Positions 16,829-26,105 of a DNA stretch of 64,000 nt are shown here, in pieces. The notes under the pieces were generated by a model. That model ran no database searches, was not told the origin of the DNA, and saw nothing but the letters and a program-made list of their open reading frames with translations. Location: the NCBI RefSeq assembly GCF_012396485.1, contig NZ_JAAXPO010000009.1:1-64000 (forward strand), in the 5' to 3' direction. The stretch comes from Leuconostoc holzapfelii (GTDB lineage: Bacteria > Bacillota > Bacilli > Lactobacillales > Lactobacillaceae). A program made the position numbers and the translations under genes. How positions within the stretch are numbered: position 1 is the stretch's first letter; every line of letters begins with the position of its first letter.

Positions 16829-18026
16829 TTGTGTTTCCCCCATCTTCATGCGTACTGTGGACAAAATGAATTGGTTGACGCGTCACATCTTGTTGTTGTC
16901 CACCGTCACTGGCTAACATTTGCCATAACTTACCCGCTTTATAGTCCAAGCGCAAGTTTGCCTTGGCCAAATTTTGATCAACTTTGCTAATTAATGGCAA
17001 AGTGACCGTTTTCTTAATTTGACTTAAGAACGTTTGACCAGCATCGGTAAAGCCCAAAATTCGTAAATATGGATCTTGCATCGCGGCTTGCATCTGATCA
17101 ACCTTGACGTTTAAGAGCGTGTAAAGCAACGTCCGTTGGATGCGGGCAAAGGTGTAACGCTTGGACTTGACCGTCTTAATAAAGTTTTGATAGTTTTTCG
17201 GCCCAGGTTCACCCAAAGTCACCGCAGCCAAGCGATGTTCCAGTCCCTCCGCCATTTGATAAACTTGGCCGAGTTGCCCAATCGTATCAGTCGTTAAGCG
17301 ATATTTCAGCAACTGCCAAAATGGCGTTTCAAAGGCAATCGTATTGGGCGCAGTTGTCAATGCTGCCAACGTGGCTGCTGGCACGACACTTTGCACCTTT
17401 TCAAATTTACCTTTATGCAAAGCCAAACGGATTGATGACGCCGAAGCAATGGTTTGGTCATCGGCAAAACCTTGATCATGATAACCGGCAGCCACCCGTT
17501 GGATTGGATGTAATGTCATCTCAACGCCCAATTTAAGGACCGCTTTGGCATAACCAAAAGCCAAAATGTCATTGGGATCTTCTAACACAAAACCCGTCTC
17601 TTCAGCCAATTGCGTGGCATAGGCCTGGGCAAAGGTTTGATTTTTCTCCTGAAAGGCATGACCGGATTCCACGCTGGGCGCTTGTTCGGCAAGCTTTAAG
17701 AAGTCCACTTCCGCATGTTCACTCCCAAAGACCATGTCTTTAATGCCCATCGCCGCCAATAAGCGTACGGCCCCTTCAGCAAATATATGACTGGGCTGGA
17801 CGGCGTAGAACGTTGGCAACTCAATCACCAGATCCACCCCATTTGCTAAGGCAGCTTGCGTCCGTGTCCATTTATCAAATAATGCGGGTTCACCACGTTG
17901 CACAAAATTGCCCGACATCACGGCAACGACAACGTCGGCCCCAGTCACTGCTTTGGCTTGCTGGATATGATAACGATGCCCATTATGAAACGGATTATAT
18001 TCAGTGACTAAACCAACAACTTTCAT
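16818..18026 (-). CDS. tmcAL: tRNA(Met) cytidine acetate ligase
   Basis: A 402-residue YlbM/TmcAL enzyme that uses ATP and acetate to form N4-acetylcytidine at the wobble position of elongator tRNA-Met. The nucleotidyltransferase-like N-terminus has GLVTEYNPFHNGHRYHIQ (residues 4-21), then VAVMSGNFVQRGEPAL. The C-terminal helical domain covers about 230-370. It overlaps yqeM by 4 nt and yceD by 11 nt, so the three are translationally linked. Confidence 0.92.
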   Translation of the reverse strand: MKVVGLVTEYNPFHNGHRYHIQQAKAVTGADVVVAVMSGNFVQRGEPALFDKWTRTQAALANGVDLVIELPTFYAVQPSHIFAEGAVRLLAAMGIKDMVFGSEHAEVDFLKLAEQAPSVESGHAFQEKNQTFAQAYATQLAEETGFVLEDPNDILAFGYAKAVLKLGVEMTLHPIQRVAAGYHDQGFADDQTIASASSIRLALHKGKFEKVQSVVPAATLAALTTAPNTIAFETPFWQLLKYRLTTDTIGQLGQVYQMAEGLEHRLAAVTLGEPGPKNYQNFIKTVKSKRYTFARIQRTLLYTLLNVKVDQMQAAMQDPYLRILGFTDAGQTFLSQIKKTVTLPLISKVDQNLAKANLRLDYKAGKLWQMLASDGGQQQDVTRQPIHFVHSTHEDGGNTNEI

Positions 18027-18781
18027 GCTTTCACCGCCTTAAAGAACCACCGGTCCGTTGTTTCTTGAATGGCTGATTGACCGAAATCTGCCGAAACTGA
18101 GATATCTGTAAAGCCAGCGTCACGCAATTCCTGTTGGTAGGTGGCTAACGGATAAGTCTGTTCATGATGAATCTCACGTATGATTTTAAAGCCATCAATC
18201 GTATCATCATACACAAAAAACTTTAAATCATGATCAACACTATTGGCCGCTTCACCTAAATAACTTGTCCACATGAAGATGTTATCGGCATCGTCATCGT
18301 TATTATAATAATAGTCCGCATAGCCCACATTCACTTGATGTGGGGTAATCACGTCAAATAAAAACTGACCACCAGATGTGAGGTGATCTGCTACTTGACG
18401 AATCGCTGCGCGAAAATCTACCAAAGTTGGCAAATAATTCAGCGCATCCGCAAAGCTCACAATGGTTGGATATTTCTTTGACCAATCCGACCACTCGCGC
18501 ATATCGGCTTGTAGTAAATTCACCTCAACGCCTGCCGTAGATGCATGTTGTTGTGCCAAGGATAACATATCCGTAGACAAGTCTAATACATCGACCTGAT
18601 AGCCTTTTTGCGCGAGTAAAACGGCCAACCGGCCAGCGCCACCACCAAGATCTAATAGATCCTCAGGGTGCGTTTGTGCCGCGACAAAGTCCGCCCAAGC
18701 TGTATACATCTCATCATCAAATAGTTGATCATATTTCGCTGCAAAAGTTGAATAATTTTCTTGTAAATTGTCGTTTGTCAT
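18023..18781 (-). CDS. yqeM: Class I SAM-dependent methyltransferase (YqeM-like)
   Basis: A 252-residue methyltransferase. Motif I is DLLDLGGGAGRLAVLLAQKG (about residues 41-60), followed by VDVLDLSTDML (motif II) and QADMREW; FLFDVITPHQ is a post-motif strand. The substrate is unknown. Its place between rsfS and tmcAL matches yqeM of Bacillus. The rsfS terminator lies just upstream and only a weak AGAG precedes the ATG, so initiation looks inefficient; a TAGAAT 7 nt before the start might allow leaderless transcription, but no -35 is visible. Confidence 0.88.
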   Translation of the reverse strand: MTNDNLQENYSTFAAKYDQLFDDEMYTAWADFVAAQTHPEDLLDLGGGAGRLAVLLAQKGYQVDVLDLSTDMLSLAQQHASTAGVEVNLLQADMREWSDWSKKYPTIVSFADALNYLPTLVDFRAAIRQVADHLTSGGQFLFDVITPHQVNVGYADYYYNNDDDADNIFMWTSYLGEAANSVDHDLKFFVYDDTIDGFKIIREIHHEQTYPLATYQQELRDAGFTDISVSADFGQSAIQETTDRWFFKAVKA

Positions 18782-18798
18782 ATGCTCTATTCTAACAG

Positions 18799-18825
18799 AA
18801 AAAAGACGAGCTGCCGCTCATCTTA
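18799..18825 (-). terminator. rsfS terminator
   Basis: Minus strand GATGAGC-GGCA-GCTCGTC followed by six T (one G-U pair), between rsfS and yqeM. Confidence 0.85.
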
Positions 18826-18826
18826 G

Positions 18827-19198
18827 TTAGTCTGCCACCAATAATTCTGTAATATCTAGATAAGGCGCATCATGCCAAAGACGTTCCAAATTATAGAAAT
18901 CACGTTGTTCTGTTGAAAAGACATGCACAATCACATCGCCTAAATCAATTAAAACCCAATCTGCAGCCTGGAAGCCTTCAATTAACTTGACTTCGCCACC
19001 AGCCTCTTGAATCTTGTCTTTTACTTCCGTCACAATTGCTTGCACTTGACGGTTAGATGCAGCGTCAGCGATAACAAAGTAATCCGCCATTAAACTCACC
19101 TGTTGCATGTCTAATGCCACAATGTTATTGGCCTTTTTACCATCAATCGCTTGAATCGCTGTTTCCAATACTGTTTTTACATCTAATGCTGTTGTCAA
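18827..19198 (-). CDS. rsfS: Ribosomal silencing factor RsfS
   Basis: A 123-residue protein binding ribosomal protein L14 to block subunit joining in poor nutrient conditions. NNIVALDMQQVSLMADYFVI, SNRQVQAIV and GFQAADWVLIDLGDVIVHVF are the RsfS/Iojap signatures. The start is TTG at 19198, supported by AAAGGG 7 nt upstream; a longer frame would overlap yqeK. It lies in the yqeK-rsfS-yqeM order and has a terminator directly after it. Confidence 0.93.
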   Translation of the reverse strand: MTTALDVKTVLETAIQAIDGKKANNIVALDMQQVSLMADYFVIADAASNRQVQAIVTEVKDKIQEAGGEVKLIEGFQAADWVLIDLGDVIVHVFSTEQRDFYNLERLWHDAPYLDITELLVAD

Positions 19199-19233
19199 AA
19201 TTTTTCCCTTTACTTTCGTTATGGCCCAATCGC

Positions 19234-19815
19234 TTAAGCGCGTGGCAACCAATAATTATATGTCGTGATACTTTTTGGATAAATCGGCGTTTCTTTTTCT
19301 ACCAAATGCAAAACGGTATGCACAATCTGGTATTTAACCCCTGCTGCCAATGACTGCGCTGTCACAGCTCGGGCCGTCTCAACACCAGGAAAGGTGCGCC
19401 CGATTTCCAAATAATCTGCCATGAAAATCACTTGCGATAACAACGACATGTCAGCCCCAGCACCAGTGGTATGTTGGCGTACTGCAGCTAAGATTTCTGG
19501 ATCATCGATGCCTAATTCGGCTTGAATCATTTCAGCACCTACGACACCATGCCAGATATAATTCCCCCAATTGACCAAATCAGGGTCGAGATGTCGCGAC
19601 TGAATAACCGCCAAAAATTCAGCGTCTGAGCGTTCCTTGGCATAATCATGTACCAATGCGGCTACCTCAGCTTTTTGCATATCAACACCATATTGTTTGG
19701 CCAGTTGACAGGCGTAGTCGCGCACGCGTAACACATGTTGAAAACGATAATCGGACAATTGTGCTGCGACTTTGGCTTCCAATTCGACCATACTACCATC
19801 AAAATATTTAGTCAT
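19234..19815 (-). CDS. yqeK: YqeK, HD-domain symmetrical Ap4A hydrolase
   Basis: A 193-residue HD-superfamily enzyme; YqeK members hydrolyse diadenosine tetraphosphate to two ADP. Metal ligands are visible in RFQHVLRV, ALVHDYAKE, WHGVVGA and FMADYLE. Start at 19815 (MTKYFDG) overlaps the nadD stop by 8 nt and has GGGGG 5 nt upstream. The usual AD-Y-I-E-P motif reads ADYLEIGR here, a mild change. The nadD-yqeK-rsfS order is conserved in Firmicutes. Confidence 0.92.
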   Translation of the reverse strand: MTKYFDGSMVELEAKVAAQLSDYRFQHVLRVRDYACQLAKQYGVDMQKAEVAALVHDYAKERSDAEFLAVIQSRHLDPDLVNWGNYIWHGVVGAEMIQAELGIDDPEILAAVRQHTTGAGADMSLLSQVIFMADYLEIGRTFPGVETARAVTAQSLAAGVKYQIVHTVLHLVEKETPIYPKSITTYNYWLPRA

Positions 19816-20452
19816 ATAACCCCCGATATAAATTATACTCCTCAATCAAGTAACTTACCCGTTCGGGCACAAGATACCGCACACTTTGATTTAAGCGCAA
19901 CTTTGTTCGAATTTCTGAAGAAGAAATTTGAATTTGCGGCACATCACACCAAATAATCGGATAGTCCGATTGCTGTTTTTGGCCTGTTGTGTTGCCAGCT
20001 GCTAATGTCACCAAATGGGCCAGTTCACCAATGTGCTCCCATGTGGGCAGCTTTTCCACTTGATCCCCACCCATGATAAAGGTATAAGCATTTTCTGGGT
20101 GCGCTTGGGTCAGTTCTAGCATCGTCTGGTACGTAAACGATCGTCCGCCGTTATACACCTCAATTAATTCAATATCAAAGAAAGGATTGCCCTTAATTGC
20201 CTGTCGCACCAACTGCACACGATCCGCCGGTGCAATTGCACTGGCATGCGTCCCATCTACTGGTTGCGCATTGGGCATCCAATAGACTTTTTCAAGACCT
20301 AATTGCCGGCCAACACATTCAGCCAAAACCAGTTGCCCAATGTGTGGTGGGTTAAACGTCCCACCAAAAATACCCACACGGTGTGGCGTTTGCATGGGGG
20401 CTAACTGAGGTTGCCCTTGTGTGATCGTTGCTGCTATCCCTTGCATTGACAT
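19808..20452 (-). CDS. nadD: Nicotinate-nucleotide adenylyltransferase
   Basis: A 214-residue enzyme making deamido-NAD from nicotinate mononucleotide and ATP. GIFGGTFNPPHIGQLVLAE (residues 27-45) is the nucleotidyltransferase motif and ISSSEIRTKL the second signature. The canonical T/HxGH motif reads HIGQ here: the second His, which normally contacts ATP phosphates, is Gln40. The rest of the fold is intact. AAGG lies 5 nt before the ATG at 20452, although an internal Met20 would give the standard N-terminus. Confidence 0.9.
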   Translation of the reverse strand: MSMQGIAATITQGQPQLAPMQTPHRVGIFGGTFNPPHIGQLVLAECVGRQLGLEKVYWMPNAQPVDGTHASAIAPADRVQLVRQAIKGNPFFDIELIEVYNGGRSFTYQTMLELTQAHPENAYTFIMGGDQVEKLPTWEHIGELAHLVTLAAGNTTGQKQQSDYPIIWCDVPQIQISSSEIRTKLRLNQSVRYLVPERVSYLIEEYNLYRGLYD

Positions 20453-20465
20453 GACTACCTTTTAA

Positions 20466-20780
20466 TTAAATCTTAGCTAATGCCACAGAAACTTTCTTAT
20501 ACTTATCTTCTTGCGCAGGTAAATACAAAACGAGTGTCCGACCAATCGTTTGTGCGACCGTAATATCTGAATGTGCCTGGATATATTCGGCAACTGCTTT
20601 TGCTGAGTCATCTGCACTTTGTTGTAGACTAATTTTGATTAATTCACGTTTGGCAATCGCCAAAACGATTTCATCAACCCACGCTTGAGTCAACCCATTT
20701 TTACCGACAGAAAAAATAGGTGACAGCGTGTTAGCTTGTGCGCGTAAGAAACGCTTTTGTTTTCCAGTGAGTTGTAACAT
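20466..20780 (-). CDS. yhbY: YhbY CRM-domain RNA-binding protein
   Basis: A 104-residue single CRM-domain protein that associates with 50S precursor subunits. Key features: LTGKQKRFLRAQANTLSP and the GxxG-type loop FSVGKNGLT. The start at 20780 (MLQLTGK) shares a TAATG overlap with the yqeH stop, so translation is coupled; AAAGG is 10 nt upstream. Gene order yqeH-yhbY-nadD is conserved; the aroE gene often found between yqeH and yhbY is absent. Confidence 0.93.
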   Translation of the reverse strand: MLQLTGKQKRFLRAQANTLSPIFSVGKNGLTQAWVDEIVLAIAKRELIKISLQQSADDSAKAVAEYIQAHSDITVAQTIGRTLVLYLPAQEDKYKKVSVALAKI

Positions 20781-21919
20781 TAAATCATTGCCTTTCGAAT
20801 AAGGACGGAAACGCCCTGTGGTGCCCAACCGCTGACTTGTACGCCAGCCGGCACGGAAATCCAACCCAGCCCAGCAAACACAATATCACTCTTCTCTGAA
20901 GTGTTAAAAGTGTGCTTGACGAGTGGTGTGGTGATTTGCGGTGCAGGCGTTAATAACTGCCCCGCATGCTTGTCGTAAAACGCATCAGCGCCAGCAAGCT
21001 TTGTACGGTGAAGATTGAGATTATTTTCAAAATACGCCGTCATTGCAGCACGTGTGCCCGCTTCAAAATCAAAGCGCGCCAAGCCACCAATAAAGAGTGT
21101 TTGTGCTGCATTTAATTGGTAAGTGCGTGGCTTAATCTCGTTTTTAGGAAGTGCAAACTTCAAATCTTTATCGCGTAACACATGCGCAATTTGGTCACGC
21201 TTAATGATTCCTGGCGTGTCAATCAACTGCTTGCCATCAGCCAAAGGAATTTCAATGCGATCTAAAGTTGTCCCTGGGAAGCGCGAAGCCGTGATGAGGT
21301 CCTGTACGCCCGTACTTGCCTTGATAATTTGGTTAATCAAAGTTGATTTACCAACATTTGTGACACCAACAACAAAGACATCACGCCCAGCGCGCAAGTC
21401 ATCAATCGTGGCCAAGAGTTCGTCAAGGTTTTGTGGTTTTGTGGCTGACGTCAAGAAAATATCTGCCGCTTTTATACCTTGCGCCTTCAGTTCAGCCTGC
21501 AACCATTGCTTCAAACGATTTTTATTTAAAAGTTTTGGCAGCAAATCGACTTTATTCGCCACAACCAAAATTGGGTTATCCTGCCCAACAAAGCGTGGCA
21601 ACCCAGCAATTTCTGATCCAGTCACATCGAACACATCGATGACATAGACAATAAGTGCCTTGGTATCCGAAATTTGGTGTAATAACCGAGCAAAATCGTC
21701 GTCAGTGAGTTCAACTGGCTGAATTTCATTATAGTGTCGCAAACGGAAGCACCGTTGGCAAAATAATTCATCACTGTCAATTGCCTTTTTCAAGGCACTC
21801 ATTGGCAAATAACCTGATTTTTCAGGGTCATCAACCTGCATCAATGCGCCACAGCCAATACAGCGTAGCCCATCATCTAATTGTTCTCGGACGTAAGCGT
21901 CCGTTACTTCAGTTGTCAC
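20780..21919 (-). CDS. yqeH: Ribosome biogenesis GTPase YqeH
   Basis: A 379-residue circularly permuted GTPase for 30S assembly. The N-terminal treble-clef zinc finger has CIGCG (residues 19-23) and CQRCF. The permuted G motifs follow in order G4 (NKVDLL), G5 (TSATKP), G1 (GVTNVGKSTLIN), G3 (DTPGI). The start is GTG at 21919 with GGGAG upstream, overlapping yqeG by 11 nt. The zinc cysteines are intact, in contrast to Tgt and RlmD in this window. Confidence 0.95.
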   Translation of the reverse strand: MTTEVTDAYVREQLDDGLRCIGCGALMQVDDPEKSGYLPMSALKKAIDSDELFCQRCFRLRHYNEIQPVELTDDDFARLLHQISDTKALIVYVIDVFDVTGSEIAGLPRFVGQDNPILVVANKVDLLPKLLNKNRLKQWLQAELKAQGIKAADIFLTSATKPQNLDELLATIDDLRAGRDVFVVGVTNVGKSTLINQIIKASTGVQDLITASRFPGTTLDRIEIPLADGKQLIDTPGIIKRDQIAHVLRDKDLKFALPKNEIKPRTYQLNAAQTLFIGGLARFDFEAGTRAAMTAYFENNLNLHRTKLAGADAFYDKHAGQLLTPAPQITTPLVKHTFNTSEKSDIVFAGLGWISVPAGVQVSGWAPQGVSVLIRKAMI

Positions 21920-22445
21920 GAAGTGATTTCTCCCATTTCAATTGTGGATGCGCACGAAAGACAATTTTTTTCACTTGTTTTTCAATACTACGATTCAGCC
22001 ACGTCTGCCACATGTCCGAATCAATCAAGCGCTTGACAAGGACACTGCGGACACCAGCAGTGTTTGCCGCCCAAACATCGGTCAACATCTGATCACCAAC
22101 CATAATGACTGATTGTCGATCTAAATGGTGTGTCCGAATCACGTGTAAAATACCGCGTGGTAATGGTTTGAGTGACCAAGACACAAACTGTACACCTAAA
22201 GGTTTAACCGCTTTGGCCACACGCTTGGTTGTATTGTTTGACACAACGATTAATTCAATCCCACCTTCTCGCAAATCCTTTAGCCACTGCTGTAATTCAG
22301 GCGTGCCATTTGGATTATTCCACGCGAGTAACGTATTATCAAGATCAGCCAAGACCGTCTTAATCCCGTGAGCCTTTAAGTCTTCAACCGTCAAATCATA
22401 TATTCTTTCAACCATGTAGGTTGGCGTAAAATGTTCTAAGCGCAT
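21909..22445 (-). CDS. yqeG: YqeG family HAD-superfamily phosphatase
   Basis: A 178-residue HAD-IIIA phosphatase. Motif I is LADLDNTLLAW, motif II VSNNTT, the Lys is in SLKPLPRG, and motif IV is MVGDQMLTDVWAAN, all intact. The substrate is unknown. The start is uncertain among ATGs at 22445, 22454 and 22457; 22445 (MRLEHFTPTY) fits the family N-terminus. A TATAAT about 35 nt upstream marks the promoter of the cluster running to yceD. Confidence 0.88.
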   Translation of the reverse strand: MRLEHFTPTYMVERIYDLTVEDLKAHGIKTVLADLDNTLLAWNNPNGTPELQQWLKDLREGGIELIVVSNNTTKRVAKAVKPLGVQFVSWSLKPLPRGILHVIRTHHLDRQSVIMVGDQMLTDVWAANTAGVRSVLVKRLIDSDMWQTWLNRSIEKQVKKIVFRAHPQLKWEKSLRDN

Positions 22446-22540
22446 GCAACTCATCATCCAATTTATTTATTCTATTTTATTATACACTACAATGCCCTTA
22501 ATTTTGAAACCACTCTTACCGCAGCATTGACGCACACCAA

Positions 22541-22572
22541 TTAAAAAAGTACACCGAGGTGTACTTTTTCTT
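22541..22572. terminator. Terminator after the Apf-like gene
   Basis: AAAAAGTACACC / GGTGTACTTTTT, nearly perfect palindrome with T tracts on both strands. It ends the gene at 22600 on the minus strand. Confidence 0.88.
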
Positions 22573-22599
22573 ATCATAGTGAGTCATGATAATCTGGGT

Positions 22600-23193
22600 T
22601 TAATACCAGTTATTGGCTTGCCAATGTGAGATGGCTTGCGAAACTGACCCGTAACGTTCTGCGATGTACTTCTGCATGGCTTCCAATTGTACCGCATAAT
22701 TGCCACGATAATCTTGGCCAGGGACATATCTCGCATAGTTTGCTGCACTCAATTGCCCAATACCATAATAAGCGCCGTTTTGTGCGTTCACATTGCCGCT
22801 ACTTTCACGTGAAATCAACCATTGTAAATCACCTGATGCCGGTGCGGCAGCCACTGGTTGTGCTGGCGCAGCTTGTACGGCTACTGGCGTAACAGCTGCT
22901 GGTGCCACTGTTGGCTTAACTGCCGGTGTCACTTCAGCGACCGGTGTTGCAACTGGGGCGGCTGGTTGCACTGCTTGGGCTGTCTTTTCTGCGACGGCTT
23001 TACTAGCTGATAGTTGGACAGATTGCACATCTGCTAATGACGCAACGGCCTGATCTACTGCTTTGACATCAACCTGTTCATTGACTGACGCAGCATCCGT
23101 TGGGTGTGTCTCGGCTTTAAGTTGAGCGCCGAGCATCCCTAACGTCACACCTGTAATTGTTGCACTTGTAATCAAAATTTTCTTTAACATCAT
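22600..23193 (-). CDS. Secreted Apf-like (aggregation-promoting factor) muramidase-type protein
   Basis: A 197-residue exported protein. A signal peptide (residues 1-28, cleavage near LKAET) is followed by a region of moderate complexity, a Pro/Ala/Val-rich linker (about 75-122), and a lysozyme-like C-terminal domain with WLISRESSGNVNAQNGAYYG (catalytic Glu) and GIGQLSAANYARYV. This is the layout of lactobacillus Apf and related surface lysozyme-like proteins. No Shine-Dalgarno is visible before either ATG (23193 or 23190). A WalR box lies 24-40 nt upstream, tying it to cell-wall homeostasis. Confidence 0.85.
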   Translation of the reverse strand: MMLKKILITSATITGVTLGMLGAQLKAETHPTDAASVNEQVDVKAVDQAVASLADVQSVQLSASKAVAEKTAQAVQPAAPVATPVAEVTPAVKPTVAPAAVTPVAVQAAPAQPVAAAPASGDLQWLISRESSGNVNAQNGAYYGIGQLSAANYARYVPGQDYRGNYAVQLEAMQKYIAERYGSVSQAISHWQANNWY

Positions 23194-23216
23194 GAAGACT
23201 ATTTTGCGGGATAAAC

Positions 23217-23233
23217 ATTACACCAATGTAACA
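23217..23233 (-). promoter_or_regulatory. WalR (YycF) binding site
   Basis: Minus strand TGTTAC-N5-TGTAAT fits the WalR consensus TGTWAH-N5-TGTWAH at every position. It lies just upstream of a cell-wall lytic gene, the classical WalRK target class. Position close to the start codon would suit repression or a very short leader. Confidence 0.7.
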
Positions 23234-23471
23234 CCGACAATCTTAAACCGGTACAAAACCCTTTTATTAAACAAATTAATATTATTTAGTATATTATTTA
23301 CGCCATATTCGGATAAAATAGCCGTCTTAGCCTTATTCTTATCCTATTTTGACAGAACAACCGATCACTAATTTTTTGTCAAAAAGCGGCCAAACAGCCC
23401 CAAAAACCATCGCGGTTTAATATTGCTGTAACATAAATGCGATAGTCGGTCATATTTCTGTGTTATTTTGC

Positions 23472-23510
23472 AAAAAAAGACGCCACGCAATGACGTGACG
23501 TCTTTAAAAA
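23472..23510 (-). terminator. Terminator of the PTS IIC gene
   Basis: Minus strand AAAGACGTCACG / CGTGGCGTCTTT (one wobble) followed by T's. Confidence 0.85.
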
Positions 23511-23523
23511 ATCAGTTTAAATT

Positions 23524-24762
23524 TTACAATTCTTGTTGGAAATCAGCTGGTGTATACAACTTCAACAACTTGCTAAAGACGTATTGTGCAATAAAGCCAG
23601 CCACAACAGGAATCACCAACCAAGCGATTAATGCAGTTAATGGATTAATGAAGTGATTCATTACCTTCGCTGGTACGGTTGGATCCTTCACCATTGATTG
23701 GATTGGGGAAACTAACCCAATATAACCAAAGCCAGCTGTTGTTGGTGTGCCTTGAATGTTAAACAAAGCAACTGGTATCGCAGATATCGCTGCGGAAAGT
23801 AAGAATGGTAACATCGTGACCGGCTTGGCGAATACAGAAGGCATCATCCCCTTCATCGCACCCAAAGCTATCGCAACCGTTACTCCAGGCTTGTTAACAC
23901 GCCATGAGTTAATCAACAAGACAATGGTTGTCGCCACAACACCCATTGCCGCAGCGCCCGAACCAATCCCTGACAATGAAATAGCCAAAGCAATCCCAAC
24001 GGTTGAAACCGGCGTAATAATAATAATCGAGAAGGCCATCGCAATTAACATGACCATTGGAATTGGCGCTAACTTTGTAAAGGTTTCAACTAAGTTACCA
24101 ATCCACGTCGTCAACGCACCAACATAAGGCGCAATCGTTTTACCAAGCAAGCCAACACCACCACCGACAATAATCGGACTCAAGATAATCGCTACTGAGC
24201 CAAATCCTTTGAGATAACGGGCAACAAGCCACGTCACAAAGACGGCAATGGCAGCCACGATCATAGCATTGATGACATCCCCTGCACCGCTGGCAATGTA
24301 AACATTGGCGGGTGCCACTGATTTAATCCCTGTAACCGGATTCATAAAGCCAGCAGGGACATGCGCCCACTTAATTGATCCTGAGGCTGCGGCCGTGGCA
24401 ATCGCCACAACACCAACATCCAAACTCTTCATCTTGAATTGCAAAGCAACCGCCATACCAATTAAGACCGGAATCAATGACGTAAATAACGTCAAAATCG
24501 CACTCAAATTCGCCCCAAAGGCCGTTGTGCCTAAGCCTGAATATTGAATGATATACTTCATCACCGCTGAAGGCAACACACCAATCAAAATACCTTGAGC
24601 TGATCCTGATAATACTTTAAAGAAGAAATCCTTCAACTTAAGTTCTGTTTCACCGTTAAAAGTTACCGGTGCATTTTCTGAAGCTTTACGGGCGTATTCT
24701 TCATTGCGTAAAGCTTGTGAATCTTTTGTGGCCCACTTTTGGCCGTCTGCTTTAATACTCAT
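23524..24762 (-). CDS. Orphan PTS system IIC component (EIIC_2 type)
   Basis: A 412-residue membrane protein with about ten hydrophobic segments. It matches the stand-alone PTS_EIIC_2 family: Gly/Ala-rich helices such as LIGMAVALQFKMKSLDVGVV, SIKWAHVPAGFMNPVTGIKS and MGVVATTIVLLINSWRVNKP, and no IIA or IIB domains. No other PTS gene is nearby. Sugar specificity is not evident, and members may act outside phosphotransfer. Start at 24762 (MSIKADG) is set by AGGGG 4 nt upstream. Between a terminator and the ldhD unit, so monocistronic. Confidence 0.85.
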   Translation of the reverse strand: MSIKADGQKWATKDSQALRNEEYARKASENAPVTFNGETELKLKDFFFKVLSGSAQGILIGVLPSAVMKYIIQYSGLGTTAFGANLSAILTLFTSLIPVLIGMAVALQFKMKSLDVGVVAIATAAASGSIKWAHVPAGFMNPVTGIKSVAPANVYIASGAGDVINAMIVAAIAVFVTWLVARYLKGFGSVAIILSPIIVGGGVGLLGKTIAPYVGALTTWIGNLVETFTKLAPIPMVMLIAMAFSIIIITPVSTVGIALAISLSGIGSGAAAMGVVATTIVLLINSWRVNKPGVTVAIALGAMKGMMPSVFAKPVTMLPFLLSAAISAIPVALFNIQGTPTTAGFGYIGLVSPIQSMVKDPTVPAKVMNHFINPLTALIAWLVIPVVAGFIAQYVFSKLLKLYTPADFQQEL

Positions 24763-24857
24763 AATTCCCCTCAACAAAATTCAAAGCAATTCTTGACTAA
24801 ATTGCATCTCATATTCCGTAAACATGCTCATTTATCGCTAGTGCTGGCGCAAAAACG

Positions 24858-24893
24858 CCATAAGAAAACCCGCGCGTTTGCTCGGGCTTCTTG
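24858..24893 (-). terminator. ldhD terminator
   Basis: Minus strand AAGAAGCCCG, loop, CGGGTTTTCTT just after the ldhD stop. Confidence 0.65.
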
Positions 24894-24896
24894 TGA

Positions 24897-25922
<1,026 letters not shown>

Positions 25923-25924
25923 TT

Positions 25925-25953
25925 ATTTTACCTTATCTTGTGCAGTTTTGCAC
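25925..25953 (-). promoter_or_regulatory. ldhD promoter region with inverted repeat
   Basis: TAAAAT -10 at 25925-25930; the -35 position 17 bp upstream (GTGCAA) is inside an inverted repeat with arms GTGCA and TGCAC (25940-25953). The repeat is well placed to be an operator; no regulator is assigned. Confidence 0.45.
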
Positions 25954-26055
25954 GTGAAAATATTAATTTAATTTGATTATTATATTACTAATATCACAGC
26001 TGATAATCTGATGGCAACCCATCTCATTTTAACGGATGACAACAGAATTTCTATA

Positions 26056-26100
26056 ATAAAAAAGCCAATCGGAACTTAAGCAGTTATCGATTAGTTTTCT
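26056..26100 (-). terminator. clpP terminator
   Basis: Minus strand CTAATCG, 16-nt loop, CGATTGG, then CTTTTTTATT, just after the clpP stop. Confidence 0.7.
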
Positions 26101-26105
26101 CATCA

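Larger units (their letters stand above)
23194..23523. other. 330-bp intergenic region between the Apf-like gene and the PTS gene
   Basis: No gene seen. It holds the WalR box at 23217-23233, a very A/T-rich tract (about 23260-23300) suited to promoter or UP-element function, and the PTS terminator at 23472-23510. I could not assign a confident promoter for the Apf-like gene. Confidence 0.7.

Noticed and set aside
23427-23466. More WalR half-sites (TGTAAC, TGTTAT) further upstream of the Apf-like gene
   Set aside because: The spacing between half-sites does not fit N5.
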